From: Candidatus Blautia excrementipullorum
GTDB taxonomy: Bacteria > Bacillota > Clostridia > Lachnospirales > Lachnospiraceae
Reading direction: 5' to 3'
DNA: 64,000 bases
Assembly (NCBI GenBank): GCA_019118645.1
Contig: DWYN01000110.1
Span: 1-64,000 of the forward strand
Part shown: positions 25,470-35,282 of the stretch, piece after piece
How the letters are laid out: every line of letters starts with the position of its first letter
Position numbering within the stretch: the stretch's first letter is position 1
Notes under the pieces: model-generated
Database searches by the model: none
Told to the model about the DNA's origin: nothing
What the model saw: only the letters and a program-made list of their open reading frames with translations
Translations under genes and position numbers: made by a program

Positions 25470-27089
25470 ATGAGAGAGAAATACGAGTCGTTGTCATTGG
25501 CAACATTAAAGGATCTGGCAAAAGCGAGAGGCCTGAAAGGGATATCCGCTCTCCGAAAGCCGGAATTAATTGAACGAATGCTTCTGGAAGACGAAAAAGA
25601 AGCGCAGGAAAAAGGCGGAGCTCAGCGGGAGTCCGGGACGGACGAGGAGGCCCGTGTGGAAGAAAACAGGCCTGCCTATGACGGAAGAAGAGGATACTCC
25701 GAAGAAAACAGGAGAACTGCCGGACGAAACGATATCAAACGGGGACGAGCCGGCCAGGAGGAAAACAGAAGAACGCACGGCAGTCCGGAGGAAGGACGGC
25801 GGAATTTTTCCAGCCAGGATAACCGCAGAGCTCACGGCGCCCAGGAAGACGCTAGAAAAAATCACGGCGGCCAGGAAGAAAACAGAAGAGTCTATGGAAC
25901 ACAGGGAACATATCCCTCACAGCAGGACGATGGAAAAATGCCGGCGGAAACAGCACAGCTTGACAGCGGCGAGAGGGCAAACGGAATTCTTGAAGTGCTT
26001 CCGGACGGATATGGTTTTATCCGCTGCGAAAATTATCTTCCGGGGGAAAACGACATTTATGTATCGCCGTCCCAAATCAGAAGATTTAATCTGAAAACAG
26101 GGGATATTCTTCAGGGAAGCATTCGGATTAAAACCCAGGGGGAAAAATTCAGCGCGCTCCTTTATGTAACTTCCATCAATGGATTTCCGCCAGGCGAGGG
26201 GCAGAGACGATACAATTTTGAAGATATGACGCCGGTGTTCCCAAATGAGCGAATCAGGCTGGAGCGTCCGGGAGGAACTGTGGCAATGAGAATTGTGGAT
26301 CTGATCAGCCCTATCGGAAAGGGACAGAGGGGAATGATCGTATCTCCTCCGAAAGCGGGCAAGACGACTCTTTTAAAGGACGCGGCAAAATCCATATTGA
26401 AAAACTGTCCGGACATGCACCTGATTATCTTACTGATCGATGAGCGCCCGGAGGAAGTGACAGATATAAAAGAGGCTATCCAGGGATCTAATGTTGAAGT
26501 TATTTATTCTACTTTTGATGAGCTTCCGGAGCACCATAAGCGGGTATCTGAGATGGTAATTGAGAGGGCGCGGCGTCTGGTGGAACATAAAAAAGATGTC
26601 ACCATTCTTCTGGATTCCATCACAAGACTGGCAAGAGCCTACAATCTCTGCGTTCCGCCAAGCGGAAGAACGCTTTCCGGGGGTCTTGACCCGGCTGCTC
26701 TCCATATGCCGAAAAGATTTTTTGGCGCAGCCAGGAATATGAGAGAAGGCGGAAGCCTTACAATTCTTGCCACGGCTCTTGTGGATACCGGAAGCAAGAT
26801 GGACGATGTCATTTACGAGGAATTTAAAGGGACTGGAAACATGGAGCTTGTTCTTGACCGCAAACTTCAGGAGAAGAGAGTATTTCCGGCGATTGACATT
26901 CAGAAGTCAGGCACACGCCGGGAAGATCTGCTGCTGAGCGGGGAGGAGCAGGAGGCGGTATACAGCATGCGCAGAGCCCTCAACAGCCTGAAAGCCGATG
27001 AGGCGGTGGAGCAGATCCTGAATATGTTTTCCAGAACCCGCACCAATGCAGAATTTGTGCAGATGGCAAAAAAGCAGAAATTTTCATAA
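25470..27089 (+). CDS. rho: Transcription termination factor Rho
   Basis: A 539-aa Rho, longer than the usual roughly 420 aa because of an N-terminal insertion. Residues 1-40 form the Rho_N domain ([20 protein letters not shown]). About residues 45-170 are an unstructured Arg/Asn/Gln/Glu/Gly-rich region with repeats of the type QEENRR..G. The CSD-like RNA-binding domain follows ([21 protein letters not shown]). The ATPase core has Walker [11 protein letters not shown] near residue 295, Walker [26 protein letters not shown] and the Q/R-loop region [20 protein letters not shown]. It is a hexameric RNA helicase that ends transcription. The gene order rho-rpmE-yqhQ-prmC-prfA is typical of Clostridia. 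Confidence 0.97.
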   Translation: MREKYESLSLATLKDLAKARGLKGISALRKPELIERMLLEDEKEAQEKGGAQRESGTDEEARVEENRPAYDGRRGYSEENRRTAGRNDIKRGRAGQEENRRTHGSPEEGRRNFSSQDNRRAHGAQEDARKNHGGQEENRRVYGTQGTYPSQQDDGKMPAETAQLDSGERANGILEVLPDGYGFIRCENYLPGENDIYVSPSQIRRFNLKTGDILQGSIRIKTQGEKFSALLYVTSINGFPPGEGQRRYNFEDMTPVFPNERIRLERPGGTVAMRIVDLISPIGKGQRGMIVSPPKAGKTTLLKDAAKSILKNCPDMHLIILLIDERPEEVTDIKEAIQGSNVEVIYSTFDELPEHHKRVSEMVIERARRLVEHKKDVTILLDSITRLARAYNLCVPPSGRTLSGGLDPAALHMPKRFFGAARNMREGGSLTILATALVDTGSKMDDVIYEEFKGTGNMELVLDRKLQEKRVFPAIDIQKSGTRREDLLLSGEEQEAVYSMRRALNSLKADEAVEQILNMFSRTRTNAEFVQMAKKQKFS

Positions 27090-27094
27090 ACAGC

Positions 27095-27123
27095 TTGCAT
27101 TTCAGCAGATGATGTGCTATAAT
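27095..27123 (+). promoter_or_regulatory. Promoter of rpmE
   Basis: TTGCAT (27095-27100) and TATAAT (27118-27123) lie 17 bp apart just after rho. A small TTCGT/ACGAA hairpin follows in the leader. Confidence 0.75.
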
Positions 27124-27200
27124 CAGAAAGCTGTAAAATAGTAAATTCGTCTAATCAAATACGAATAGAAAATAGAAGAACTATAGAGAGGTGAAAAATC

Positions 27201-27404
27201 ATGCGTGAAGGAATCCATCCGAACTATCAGCAGGCAACCGTAACCTGCAACTGTGGAAACACATTTGTAACAGGTTCTGTAAAGAAAGATATCCATGTGG
27301 AAATCTGTTCCAAATGCCATCCGTTCTATACAGGACAGCAGAAAGCAGCTCAGGCTCGCGGACGTATTGATAAGTTCAATAAGAAATACGGCTTAAACAA
27401 ATAA
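27201..27404 (+). CDS. rpmE: Ribosomal protein bL31, zinc-binding type
   Basis: A 67-aa protein with the bL31 pattern: [20 protein letters not shown] near the N-terminus and [12 protein letters not shown] in the centre. Two cysteines in each block form the Zn-binding C+ form. It joins the 50S central protuberance and the 30S-50S bridge. GAGAGGTG precedes the start. Confidence 0.97.
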   Translation: MREGIHPNYQQATVTCNCGNTFVTGSVKKDIHVEICSKCHPFYTGQQKAAQARGRIDKFNKKYGLNK

Positions 27405-27431
27405 TCAGACAGAATATAGGAAAGAGAGAAC

Positions 27432-27462
27432 AGGTTGAGGTTGGGAAATCTCAACCTTTCTT
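27432..27462 (+). terminator. Weak terminator or attenuator after rpmE
   Basis: AGGTTGAG (27432-27439) pairs with CTCAACCT (27450-27457), followed by TTCTTTG. The T tract is interrupted, so read-through into yqhQ is likely. Confidence 0.6.
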
Positions 27463-27487
27463 TGCTTATAGGCAAGTGGAGAAGAGA

Positions 27488-28474
27488 ATGAAATCATCAA
27501 ATATCGGTGGTCAGGCGGTAATGGAAGGCATCATGATGAGGCATAAGGATAAATATTCGGTAGGTGTCCGCCGGCCTGACGGAGAAATTGAATTAAAGAT
27601 AGAAGATTATAAATGTACTTTCGGAAATGCGAAATTTCTGAGATGGCCGCTTATCAGGGGAGTCGTCAGCTTTGTGGACGGCCTTGTGATAGGAACAAAA
27701 TGCCTGATGTATTCCGCGGAAATAGCGGGAGATGAGGAAGACGAGGAGGAGGCCAGAAAAAACGCCGCCCTGTCAGAAACGGAGAGAGCCGCCAAAAAAG
27801 AAAAAGAAGATAAACAGTTCAAGTGGCTTTTGTATGTGACAGTGGCAGTTTCCATCGTTGTCTCTGTCGCGGCATTTATGCTGCTTCCCTATGCGCTGGC
27901 CAGCCTGATCCGAAAGGCGGGAGCATCTGAATTTCTGGTTACCGTTGTGGAAGCTTTTGTGAAAATGGCGCTGTTCTTAGGATACATGTTTCTGATTTCC
28001 AGGATGAAAGACATTCAGCGAACCTTCATGTATCATGGCGCTGAGCATAAATGCATCAACTGTGTAGAGCACGGTCTTCCCCTGACTGTGGAAAATGTTA
28101 TGAAAAGCTCCAGACAGCATAAGCGCTGCGGAACCAGCTTCCTGTTTCTGGTGATGCTGGTCAGTATCTGCCTGCATTTCATTTTTGTGCTGGTACCTTT
28201 TTACTGGCTGCGTCTTCTGGGACGTCTGCTGATGGTTCCGGTGGTGGCAGGGATTTCTTTTGAGATGATTCAGTGGGCTGGCCGGACGGACAGCAAACTG
28301 GCGTCTGTATTAAGCAAACCGGGACTTGCCATGCAGAAGCTGACGACAAAAGAGCCTACCGCCGATATGGCAGAGGTAGCGATCAAAGCGGTGGAAGCTG
28401 TTTTTGACTGGAGAGCTTACTTAAAGGAAGAATTCAACTGGAAGCCGGGAGAAGAAGCTGATGAAAACGCTTGA
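27488..28474 (+). CDS. yqhQ: YqhQ-like DUF1385 membrane protein
   Basis: A 328-aa protein of the DUF1385 family. It opens with IGGQAVMEGIMMRHKDKYSV and has the conserved FMYHGAEHKCINCVEHG, where H, E, H and two C residues look like a metal site, and KRCGTSFLFLVML. About five membrane helices lie in the middle and an acidic, charged loop separates the first from the second. The function is unknown. It normally sits between rpmE and prmC-prfA, as here. The start at 27488 has GTGGAGAAGAGA upstream; a GTG at 27476 is in frame but overlaps it. The 3' end overlaps the next gene by 14 nt. Confidence 0.9.
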   Translation: MKSSNIGGQAVMEGIMMRHKDKYSVGVRRPDGEIELKIEDYKCTFGNAKFLRWPLIRGVVSFVDGLVIGTKCLMYSAEIAGDEEDEEEARKNAALSETERAAKKEKEDKQFKWLLYVTVAVSIVVSVAAFMLLPYALASLIRKAGASEFLVTVVEAFVKMALFLGYMFLISRMKDIQRTFMYHGAEHKCINCVEHGLPLTVENVMKSSRQHKRCGTSFLFLVMLVSICLHFIFVLVPFYWLRLLGRLLMVPVVAGISFEMIQWAGRTDSKLASVLSKPGLAMQKLTTKEPTADMAEVAIKAVEAVFDWRAYLKEEFNWKPGEEADENA

Positions 28475-29372
28475 AAACCTGCTGAGAGAAGGGACGGCTC
28501 TCCTGCATACAGCAGAAATAGAGGAGGCCAGGCTTGATGCCTGGCTCCTTCTGGAATATGTCACAGGGAGAAACAGGGCATATTATTACGCCCATTCTGA
28601 TGAACCGGCAGACTGCGGAGCAGAAGAAAAATACCTTGAGCTCTGCAGGCGGCGGGCGGCGCATGTGCCGCTGCAGCATCTGACCCACAGCGCCTGGTTT
28701 ATGGGCCATGAATTCTATGTTGACCGCAGAGTGCTGGTTCCCAGACAGGATACAGAGACGCTGGCGGAGAAGGCTGTGGAGATACTGAAAGAGAAGACGG
28801 AGCCGGAAATCCTGGATATGTGTACAGGTTCCGGATGCATTCTTCTCAGCATTCTGGCGGAATATCCTGACGCCCGGGGAGTGGGAGCGGATATTTCACG
28901 GGAAGCTCTGGAGGTTGCCAGAGAGAACGCGGAGAGAATGTCTCTGAAAAACAGGGCGGTTTTTACAGAGAGCGATCTTTTTTCAGGAGACTATTTTCAG
29001 AAAAACAGTGGAAAAAAAAGGCAGGAATATGATATGCTTATCTCGAATCCTCCTTATATCCCTACTGCGGAAATTCAGAATCTGATGGACGAAGTGCGCC
29101 TTTACGATCCTGTTTCCGCATTGGACGGAAAAGAGGACGGGCTGTATTTTTACCGCCGGATTACAGAGGAGGCTTCCGGATTTCTGAAAAACGGAGGCTG
29201 GCTTCTGTATGAGATCGGCTGTGACCAGGGAGAGGCAGTATCGAAGCTTCTGCAAAAAGCAGGATTCCGCGGCGTGAGAGTATGTCAGGATCTGGCCGGC
29301 CTGGACAGAGTGGTTCTGGGGCAGAAGAAGGAAACAGAAAATACAGGAGGAACGACATGTTTGATAAATTAG
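28461..29372 (+). CDS. prmC: Release factor glutamine methyltransferase PrmC (HemK)
   Basis: A 303-aa SAM-dependent methyltransferase. The N-terminal helical domain is followed by the SAM motif [17 protein letters not shown] and the catalytic NPPY in [14 protein letters not shown]. It methylates the glutamine of the GGQ motif of RF1 and RF2. The start overlaps the end of yqhQ, and its 3' end overlaps prfA by 16 nt, placing the enzyme next to its substrate gene. GGGAGAAG precedes the start. Confidence 0.95.
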   Translation: MKTLENLLREGTALLHTAEIEEARLDAWLLLEYVTGRNRAYYYAHSDEPADCGAEEKYLELCRRRAAHVPLQHLTHSAWFMGHEFYVDRRVLVPRQDTETLAEKAVEILKEKTEPEILDMCTGSGCILLSILAEYPDARGVGADISREALEVARENAERMSLKNRAVFTESDLFSGDYFQKNSGKKRQEYDMLISNPPYIPTAEIQNLMDEVRLYDPVSALDGKEDGLYFYRRITEEASGFLKNGGWLLYEIGCDQGEAVSKLLQKAGFRGVRVCQDLAGLDRVVLGQKKETENTGGTTCLIN

Positions 29373-30433
29373 AAGATCTGCTTATTCGCTTTGAGGAGCT
29401 CCTGAATGAGCTTGGCGAGCCGGGTGTGGCGGACAACCAGGAGCGCTTCCAGAAGCTTATGAAGGAACAGAGCGAGCTGCAGCCTATTGTAGATACTTAT
29501 AAAGAATATAAAAAGAACAAGGAAACCATCCAGGACAGTCTTTCGATGCTGGAGGAGGAAAAAGACGAGGAGATGCGGGAAATGCTCAAAGAGGAGCTTT
29601 CGGACGCTAAGAAGCGGGTGGAGGAACTGGAGCATGAGCTGAAGATCCTTCTGCTGCCAAAGGATCCAAACGACAGCAAAAATGTTATTGTGGAAATCCG
29701 CGCCGGCGCAGGAGGCGACGAGGCGGCCCTTTTCGCGTCAGAAATTTACCGTATGTATGTAAAGTATGCGGAAAGTCTCGGATGGAAGACAGAGATGCTT
29801 AGCCTGAATGAAAACGGGATAGGGGGATTCAAGGAAGTTACCTTTATGATTCACGGAAACGGAGCATACTCCAGACTGAAATATGAAAGCGGCGTACATC
29901 GTGTGCAGCGTGTTCCTGAAACTGAGTCGGGGGGAAGAATTCATACCTCTACCTGTACGGTTGCCATTATGCCGGAGGCGGAGGAAATTGATTTTCATCT
30001 GGATATGAACGACTGTAAATTCGATGTGTTCCGCGCATCCGGAAACGGCGGACAGTGTGTCAACACCACAGATTCTGCGGTCCGTCTTACTCATATTCCG
30101 ACAGGAATTGTTATTTCCTGCCAGGATGAGAAGTCACAGCTGAAAAACAAAGAAAAAGCGCTGAAGGTTCTTCGCTCCCGCCTGTATGAGATGGAGCTTG
30201 CAAAACAGCATGATGCGGAAGCTGAGGCGAGAAGGAGCCAGATTGGAACCGGGGACCGGTCTGAGAAAATCAGAACCTATAATTTCCCTCAGGGCCGTGT
30301 GACAGATCACAGGATCAAACTTACGCTGCACCGTCTGGACAGTATTCTGAGCGGAGATCTGGATGAAATTATTGACAGTCTGATCGCTGCGGATCAGGCG
30401 GCGAAACTCAGCAGCCTGAATTCCGAGGAATAA
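29357..30433 (+). CDS. prfA: Peptide chain release factor 1
   Basis: A 358-aa release factor. The peptidyl-hydrolysis motif GGQ is in [19 protein letters not shown], and the stop-codon reading loop is in [16 protein letters not shown] (a PxT tripeptide, here PET). The N-terminal coiled-coil domain has long charged helices. It terminates translation at UAA and UAG. The start at 29357 is chosen because AGGAGGAACGAC precedes it; an in-frame ATG at 29282 lies well inside prmC. The gene is cotranscribed with prmC. Confidence 0.96.
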   Translation: MFDKLEDLLIRFEELLNELGEPGVADNQERFQKLMKEQSELQPIVDTYKEYKKNKETIQDSLSMLEEEKDEEMREMLKEELSDAKKRVEELEHELKILLLPKDPNDSKNVIVEIRAGAGGDEAALFASEIYRMYVKYAESLGWKTEMLSLNENGIGGFKEVTFMIHGNGAYSRLKYESGVHRVQRVPETESGGRIHTSTCTVAIMPEAEEIDFHLDMNDCKFDVFRASGNGGQCVNTTDSAVRLTHIPTGIVISCQDEKSQLKNKEKALKVLRSRLYEMELAKQHDAEAEARRSQIGTGDRSEKIRTYNFPQGRVTDHRIKLTLHRLDSILSGDLDEIIDSLIAADQAAKLSSLNSEE

Positions 30434-30455
30434 AAAAACAGAGCCAAAAAGAGGA

Positions 30456-30481
30456 CGCATTTTCCCCTTTGTGAAAATGCG
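30456..30481 (+). other. Hairpin between prfA and the nucleotidyltransferase gene
   Basis: CGCATTTTC (30456-30464) pairs perfectly with GAAAATGCG (30473-30481) around an 8-nt loop. No T tract follows, so it is probably a processing or stability element rather than a terminator. Confidence 0.55.
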
Positions 30482-30518
30482 AATTCTGGAAGGAATAAAA
30501 AATGTGGAGGATATTTGA

Positions 30519-31436
30519 ATGAAAAAAACAGCACTGGTAATTATGGCGGCAGGAATCGGAAGCCGTTTCGGAAAAGGGATTAAGCAGCTTGCGCCGGTAG
30601 GGCCCAACGGAGAGATTATTATGGACTATTCCATTCACGATGCACTGGAGGCCGGGTTCAACAAAGTTGTTTTCATTATCCGGAAGGATATTGAGGACGA
30701 ATTCCGCAAAGTGATCGGAAACAGAATTGAAAAGATTACAGAAGTGGAATATGCTTTTCAGGCTCTGGAGGATCTTCCGGAAGGATTTGAGAAGCCGGCG
30801 GACAGGACTAAGCCATGGGGTACCGGACAGGCGGTGCTGGCGGCAAAGAAGGTACTGGCAGAGCCTTTTGTTGTAATCAATGCAGACGACTATTACGGAA
30901 AAGAGGCTTATGTAAAGGTGCACGAGTATCTTGTGCAGGATCATCCAAAAGACGGACAGATGCATATCTGCATGGCCGGCTTCCGTCTGGGAAATACCTT
31001 AAGTGACAACGGAAGTGTAACGAGAGGTATCTGCGATATAGACAACGGAGCTCTTGTGGGTGTGAATGAGACGCATAATATTTATAAAACAGAGAACGGA
31101 GCGGAGGAAAGAAGCGAGGACGGAAAGGCTGCGCCTCTGGATGTAAAGAGCCTGGTCTCCATGAACATGTGGGGACTGACTCCGGAATTTCTGGAAATTC
31201 TGGAAAAAGGATTTGCGGAGTTCCTTGGAGAGCTTGGCCCGGACGATATTAAGAAAGAATATCTTCTTCCTGAGATCATTGACCGGATGATTAAGGAGGA
31301 GACGGCAAAAGTGGACGTTCTGGAGACGAAGGATACCTGGTTCGGAGTAACTTATCAGGAAGATAAGGCTTCTGTGGCAGAAGCTTTTGCGAATCTTGTA
31401 AAAGAGGGAGTATATCCGGAAAATCTTTATAAATAA
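30519..31436 (+). CDS. Sugar-phosphate-type nucleotidyltransferase
   Basis: A 305-aa protein of the NTP_transferase superfamily. The N-terminal VIMAAGIGSRFGKGIKQLAPVG is the nucleotide-binding loop with the usual GxGxRxxxxxPK pattern relaxed. NADDYYGKEAYVKVHEYL gives the metal-binding Asp pair, and MNMWGLTPEFLEILEKGF is a late family segment. It probably activates a sugar phosphate, but the sugar and nucleotide are unclear. glmM follows 14 nt downstream, suggesting a link to amino-sugar or cell-wall precursor synthesis. GTGGAGGATATTTGA precedes the start. Confidence 0.8.
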   Translation: MKKTALVIMAAGIGSRFGKGIKQLAPVGPNGEIIMDYSIHDALEAGFNKVVFIIRKDIEDEFRKVIGNRIEKITEVEYAFQALEDLPEGFEKPADRTKPWGTGQAVLAAKKVLAEPFVVINADDYYGKEAYVKVHEYLVQDHPKDGQMHICMAGFRLGNTLSDNGSVTRGICDIDNGALVGVNETHNIYKTENGAEERSEDGKAAPLDVKSLVSMNMWGLTPEFLEILEKGFAEFLGELGPDDIKKEYLLPEIIDRMIKEETAKVDVLETKDTWFGVTYQEDKASVAEAFANLVKEGVYPENLYK

Positions 31437-31450
31437 GGAGGACTGGCACT

Positions 31451-32797
31451 ATGGGAAAATATTTTGGAACGGACGGCTTTCGTGGGGAGGCAAATGTTCA
31501 GCTGACAGTAAATCACGCGTTTATGGTGGGCCGGTATGTAGGCTGGTATTACGGGAGAGACCATAAGGCGAAAATCGTAATCGGAAAAGATACAAGAAGA
31601 AGCAGCTACATGTTTGAGTATGCGCTGGTAGCGGGAATTACAGCGTCAGGGGCGGACGCCTATCTTCTCCATGTGACTACCACACCAAGCGTTTCCTATG
31701 CAGTGCGGACGGAAGACTTTGACTGCGGCATTATGATTTCCGCCAGCCACAATCCTTTTTATGACAATGGCATCAAGCTTCTGAACGGAAACGGGCAGAA
31801 AATCGAGGCTGAGATCGAGGCGAGAATTGAGGCATACCTGGACGGAAAGCTGGAAGAGCTGCCGCTGGCCACGGGAGAGGACATTGGACGGACCGTGGAC
31901 TTCGCATCCGGAAGAAACCGTTACATCGGATATCTGATTTCCATTCCCTGCCGTGATTTTAAAAATATTAAAGTAGGGCTTGACTGTGCCAACGGAAGTT
32001 CATCCGCCATTGCCAAAAGTGTGTTTGATGCCCTGCAGGCAAAAACCTATGTGATTAATAACAGTCCGGATGGAACGAATATTAATACCAACTGCGGCTC
32101 CACCCATATTGAGGTGCTTCAGAGATTTGTTGTGGACAAGGGCCTGGATATAGGCTTTGCCTATGACGGAGATGCGGACAGATGCATTGCCGTAGATCAT
32201 AAAGGCAACATAATTGACGGAGACAAAATCATGTATGTCTGCGGAAAGTATCTCAAAGAACAGGGAAAACTGAACGGAAATACCGTAGTGACCACGGTAA
32301 TGTCAAATATGGGTCTTTACAAAGCCCTGGAGAGAGAAGGGATCAGCTATGAGCAGACGGCAGTGGGAGATAAATATGTAGCTGAGAATATGATGGAAAA
32401 TAATTACAGCATTGGAGGAGAACAGTCCGGGCATATTATTTTCAGCCGGTATGCGGCTACAGGGGACGGAATTCTGACTTCGCTGATGGTCATGGAGGCC
32501 TGTGTGGAAAAGAAGGCAACGCTCTGTGACCTGGCAAAAGAGATGAAGGTGTATCCTCAGATTCTACGCAATGTGCGCGTAGCAGACAAAAAGACGGCCA
32601 GAGAAAACGCAAAAGTAAAGGAAGCGGTAGAGGCAGCTGCCCGCGCCCTCGGCACAGAGGGCCGGATCCTGGTCAGGGAGAGCGGTACAGAACCTCTGAT
32701 CCGTGTTATGGTGGAAGCAGACACGGAAGATATCTGCGCAGAGCATGTGAATAATGTTGTAAAGGTCATCGAAGCCGAAGGGCTGGTTGCAGAATAA
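31451..32797 (+). CDS. glmM: Phosphoglucosamine mutase
   Basis: A 448-aa alpha-D-phosphohexomutase. The N-terminal GKYFGTDGFRGEAN is the GlmM-type opening. The phospho-serine is S99 in ISASHNPFYDNGIK, the metal loop is FAYDGDADRCIAVD, the sugar loop GGEQSGHIIF and the phosphate loop RESGTEPLIRVMVE. It converts glucosamine-6-phosphate to glucosamine-1-phosphate for UDP-GlcNAc synthesis. AGGAGG lies before the start and the preceding gene is 14 nt away. Confidence 0.95.
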   Translation: MGKYFGTDGFRGEANVQLTVNHAFMVGRYVGWYYGRDHKAKIVIGKDTRRSSYMFEYALVAGITASGADAYLLHVTTTPSVSYAVRTEDFDCGIMISASHNPFYDNGIKLLNGNGQKIEAEIEARIEAYLDGKLEELPLATGEDIGRTVDFASGRNRYIGYLISIPCRDFKNIKVGLDCANGSSSAIAKSVFDALQAKTYVINNSPDGTNINTNCGSTHIEVLQRFVVDKGLDIGFAYDGDADRCIAVDHKGNIIDGDKIMYVCGKYLKEQGKLNGNTVVTTVMSNMGLYKALEREGISYEQTAVGDKYVAENMMENNYSIGGEQSGHIIFSRYAATGDGILTSLMVMEACVEKKATLCDLAKEMKVYPQILRNVRVADKKTARENAKVKEAVEAAARALGTEGRILVRESGTEPLIRVMVEADTEDICAEHVNNVVKVIEAEGLVAE

Positions 32798-32806
32798 AGG
32801 ATATAC

Positions 32807-33868
32807 ATGAAGAAAAGAAGAATCGGATGGCTTCTGGCAGCCTGTCTGGGGATTTCTCTTATGACAGGCTGCGCAGGACAGGAAAGGGAAACATACAGAC
32901 AGGCGGAAGAGGATCTTGAGCAGGGCAGTTATGAAACGGCTCTTCAGGGGTTTGCAGCGTCTGCGGAAGCTGGATATAAGCTGCCGGAATCCTACAGAGG
33001 CGCAGGGATTTCAGCCCTGCATCTGGGAAATTATGAGGAGGCGGTCAATTATCTGACTGCTGCTCTGGAGAGCGAGGGAGCGGGGAAATCCCTGAGACAG
33101 GATATCCTCTCCTACCGGGCCACTGCCGAGCTGAAAAACGGGCTGCTGGATGATGCCATGGCTGACTGTCAGACCCTGGCATCGGATTATTCCATGACTG
33201 CCGACAATTATTATCTGACGGGATGTGTTGCTCTTGCCATGGATGCCTATGATGAGGCCGCGTCCAATTTTGAACAGGCTTATGCAGAGGACGGCGGATA
33301 TGATATGGCAGTACAGATCTATGAAGCATATCTGAACCGGGATATGGGTGCGGACGGCGCCAGATATCTGGAGGCAGTGCTGCAGACAGAAGCCAGGGAC
33401 GCCGAGGATTACTGCAGCCGCGGCCAGGTGTATTATTATATGCAGGATTATGAAAACGCCAAAACAGAGCTGACCAAAGCTGTGGAGCAGGGAAGCACGG
33501 AGGCGAAGCTGATTCTTGGCATGGTTTCGCTGGCGCAGGGGGACACCGCCGGAGCCCGCTCTATGTATCAGGAATACATTGACGCGGAGGACAGCGTTCC
33601 TGCAAAAGGATATAACGGTCTGGCCCTCTGTGATATTGCAGATGGCGCCTATGACAGCGGGCTGACGAATATTTCCAGCGGAATTGCCGAGGCGGACACA
33701 GAAGATATGCGTGATCTGCTGTTTAATGAGATTGTTGTCTATGAAAAACAGCTTGATTTTTCCACAGCGCTGACAAAGGTGCAGGAGTATGTGGAAATGT
33801 TCCCTGATGACGCGGATGCGGCAAAGGAGCTGACATTCCTTCAGTCACGGGCGGGGAATGCTTCTTAG
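32807..33868 (+). CDS. TPR-repeat lipoprotein
   Basis: A 353-aa exported protein with a lipobox at LMTGC (about residue 21), so the mature protein is attached to the outer face of the membrane. The body consists of about seven degenerate TPR helices, seen in repeats such as YETALQGFAASAEAGY, YEEAVNYLTAALESEG and YENAKTELTKAVEQGS. TPR proteins usually mediate protein contacts; no enzyme domain is visible. It lies 9 nt after glmM and 9 nt before hflX, so it is part of this operon. Confidence 0.85.
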   Translation: MKKRRIGWLLAACLGISLMTGCAGQERETYRQAEEDLEQGSYETALQGFAASAEAGYKLPESYRGAGISALHLGNYEEAVNYLTAALESEGAGKSLRQDILSYRATAELKNGLLDDAMADCQTLASDYSMTADNYYLTGCVALAMDAYDEAASNFEQAYAEDGGYDMAVQIYEAYLNRDMGADGARYLEAVLQTEARDAEDYCSRGQVYYYMQDYENAKTELTKAVEQGSTEAKLILGMVSLAQGDTAGARSMYQEYIDAEDSVPAKGYNGLALCDIADGAYDSGLTNISSGIAEADTEDMRDLLFNEIVVYEKQLDFSTALTKVQEYVEMFPDDADAAKELTFLQSRAGNAS

Positions 33869-33877
33869 GAGAAAAAT

Positions 33878-35137
33878 ATGCAGTTTTATGATTTTGAAGA
33901 AGTGCAGGAGCGTGTGATTCTGGTTGGCGTGCAGACGGAACAGGCAGAGGATGTGGAAGCCTCTCTGGAAGAACTGGAAGAGCTCGCGAAAACTGCCGGC
34001 GCGGAAACCGCCGCCAAGGTGATTCAGAACCGGGAAGCAGTGCATCCGGGAACTTATATTGGAAAAGGAAAAATTCAGGAGGTAAAAAATCTTCTGTCAG
34101 CGCTGGACGCTAACGGAATTATCTGTGATGACGAGCTCTCTCCGGCTCAGATGAATAATCTGGAGAGAGAACTGGAGTGTAAGGTGATGGACCGTACACT
34201 TCTGATTCTGGATATTTTTGCGGGGCGGGCAGTAACAAGTGAAGGAAAGATTCAGGTGGAGCTGGCTCAGCTCCGCTACCGGTCTGCCCGCCTGGTAGGC
34301 CTGCGAGAGTCTCTGTCCAGACTGGGCGGCGGCATTGGAACAAGAGGACCGGGAGAGAAGAAGCTGGAGACGGACAGGAGACTGATCCGAACAAGAATTT
34401 CCGCTCTGAAATCAGAACTGGCCCAGGTAGAGAAACATCGGAAGCTTATCAGAAGCGGAAGGGCGAAAGGGAATCTGAAAACAGCTGCCATTGTGGGTTA
34501 CACAAACGCAGGAAAATCCACTCTTCTGAATACGCTGACAGGCGCCGGAGTTCAGGCGGAAGATAAACTTTTTGCGACATTGGATCCTACAACACGCCTT
34601 CTGGAGCTTAAGGACGGACAGCAGATCCTTCTGACAGATACAGTTGGATTCATCCGCAAACTTCCCCATCATCTTGTGGAAGCATTTAAGAGCACCTTGG
34701 AGGAAGCAAAGTATGCGGACTATATCATCCATGTGGTGGACGTATCGAATCCTCAGGCGGAGATGCAGATGCATGTGGTTTACGAGACGCTCCAGGAACT
34801 GGGCGCTTCCGGAAAGAAAGTGATTACGCTTCTGAACAAGCAGGATCTGGCAGAAAATTCCGGGCTGAGAGATTTTCGTGCTGACTATACGGTAAAATGT
34901 TCTGCAAGAACCGGACAGGGGCTGGATGAGCTGAAGGAAATTCTGGCAAGACTGCTGGCGGAGGATCAGATTTATCTGGAAGAACTGTTTTCCTACCGGG
35001 AAGCAGGAAAGCTGCAGCGGATACGGGAGTACGGGCAGCTGCTTTCGGAGGACTACTTAAACGACGGCATCTACGTAAAAGCAAGGGTTCCGGCAGAAAT
35101 TTTTGTGTCGGTAATGCCCGAGGGCAGAGAAAAATAA
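33878..35137 (+). CDS. hflX: HflX ribosome-associated GTPase
   Basis: A 419-aa GTPase. The N-terminal domain contains the HflX glycine-rich motif SRLGGGIGTRGPGEKKLETD, then a coiled coil. The G domain has G1 GYTNAGKST near residue 206, G3 DTVGF and G4 NKQD. It binds 50S subunits and splits or rescues stalled ribosomes under stress. The start has AGGAGAAAAAT upstream. A dyad that contains probable NrdR boxes follows the gene. Confidence 0.94.
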   Translation: MQFYDFEEVQERVILVGVQTEQAEDVEASLEELEELAKTAGAETAAKVIQNREAVHPGTYIGKGKIQEVKNLLSALDANGIICDDELSPAQMNNLERELECKVMDRTLLILDIFAGRAVTSEGKIQVELAQLRYRSARLVGLRESLSRLGGGIGTRGPGEKKLETDRRLIRTRISALKSELAQVEKHRKLIRSGRAKGNLKTAAIVGYTNAGKSTLLNTLTGAGVQAEDKLFATLDPTTRLLELKDGQQILLTDTVGFIRKLPHHLVEAFKSTLEEAKYADYIIHVVDVSNPQAEMQMHVVYETLQELGASGKKVITLLNKQDLAENSGLRDFRADYTVKCSARTGQGLDELKEILARLLAEDQIYLEELFSYREAGKLQRIREYGQLLSEDYLNDGIYVKARVPAEIFVSVMPEGREK

Positions 35138-35146
35138 AGAGAAATA

Positions 35147-35200
35147 AGACACCATATATTGTGCATTGGATGTATTGGATGTACTATATGGTGTCTTTTT
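35147..35200 (+). promoter_or_regulatory. Probable tandem NrdR boxes overlapping the hflX terminator dyad
   Basis: ACACCATATATTGTGC (35149-35164) closely matches the NrdR-box pattern ACACWATATATWGTGT. A weaker copy, ATGTACTATATGGTGT (35179-35194), lies 30 bp downstream, close to the three-turn spacing of tandem NrdR sites. The nrdD -35 box begins at 35204. The outer arms AGACACCATATA and TATATGGTGTCT also form a hairpin followed by five T, so the same DNA could terminate hflX transcription. Confidence 0.7.
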
Positions 35201-35203
35201 GTA

Positions 35204-35232
35204 TTGACGTATCTGCTGCGGTCTGATACAAT
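35204..35232 (+). promoter_or_regulatory. Promoter of nrdD
   Basis: TTGACG (35204-35209) and TACAAT (35227-35232) are 17 bp apart, directly downstream of the NrdR-like boxes. Confidence 0.75.
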
Positions 35233-35282
35233 GGATCCACATGAAATTTGGGTTTTTGCATCAAAGGGAGGTATCAGACAGA

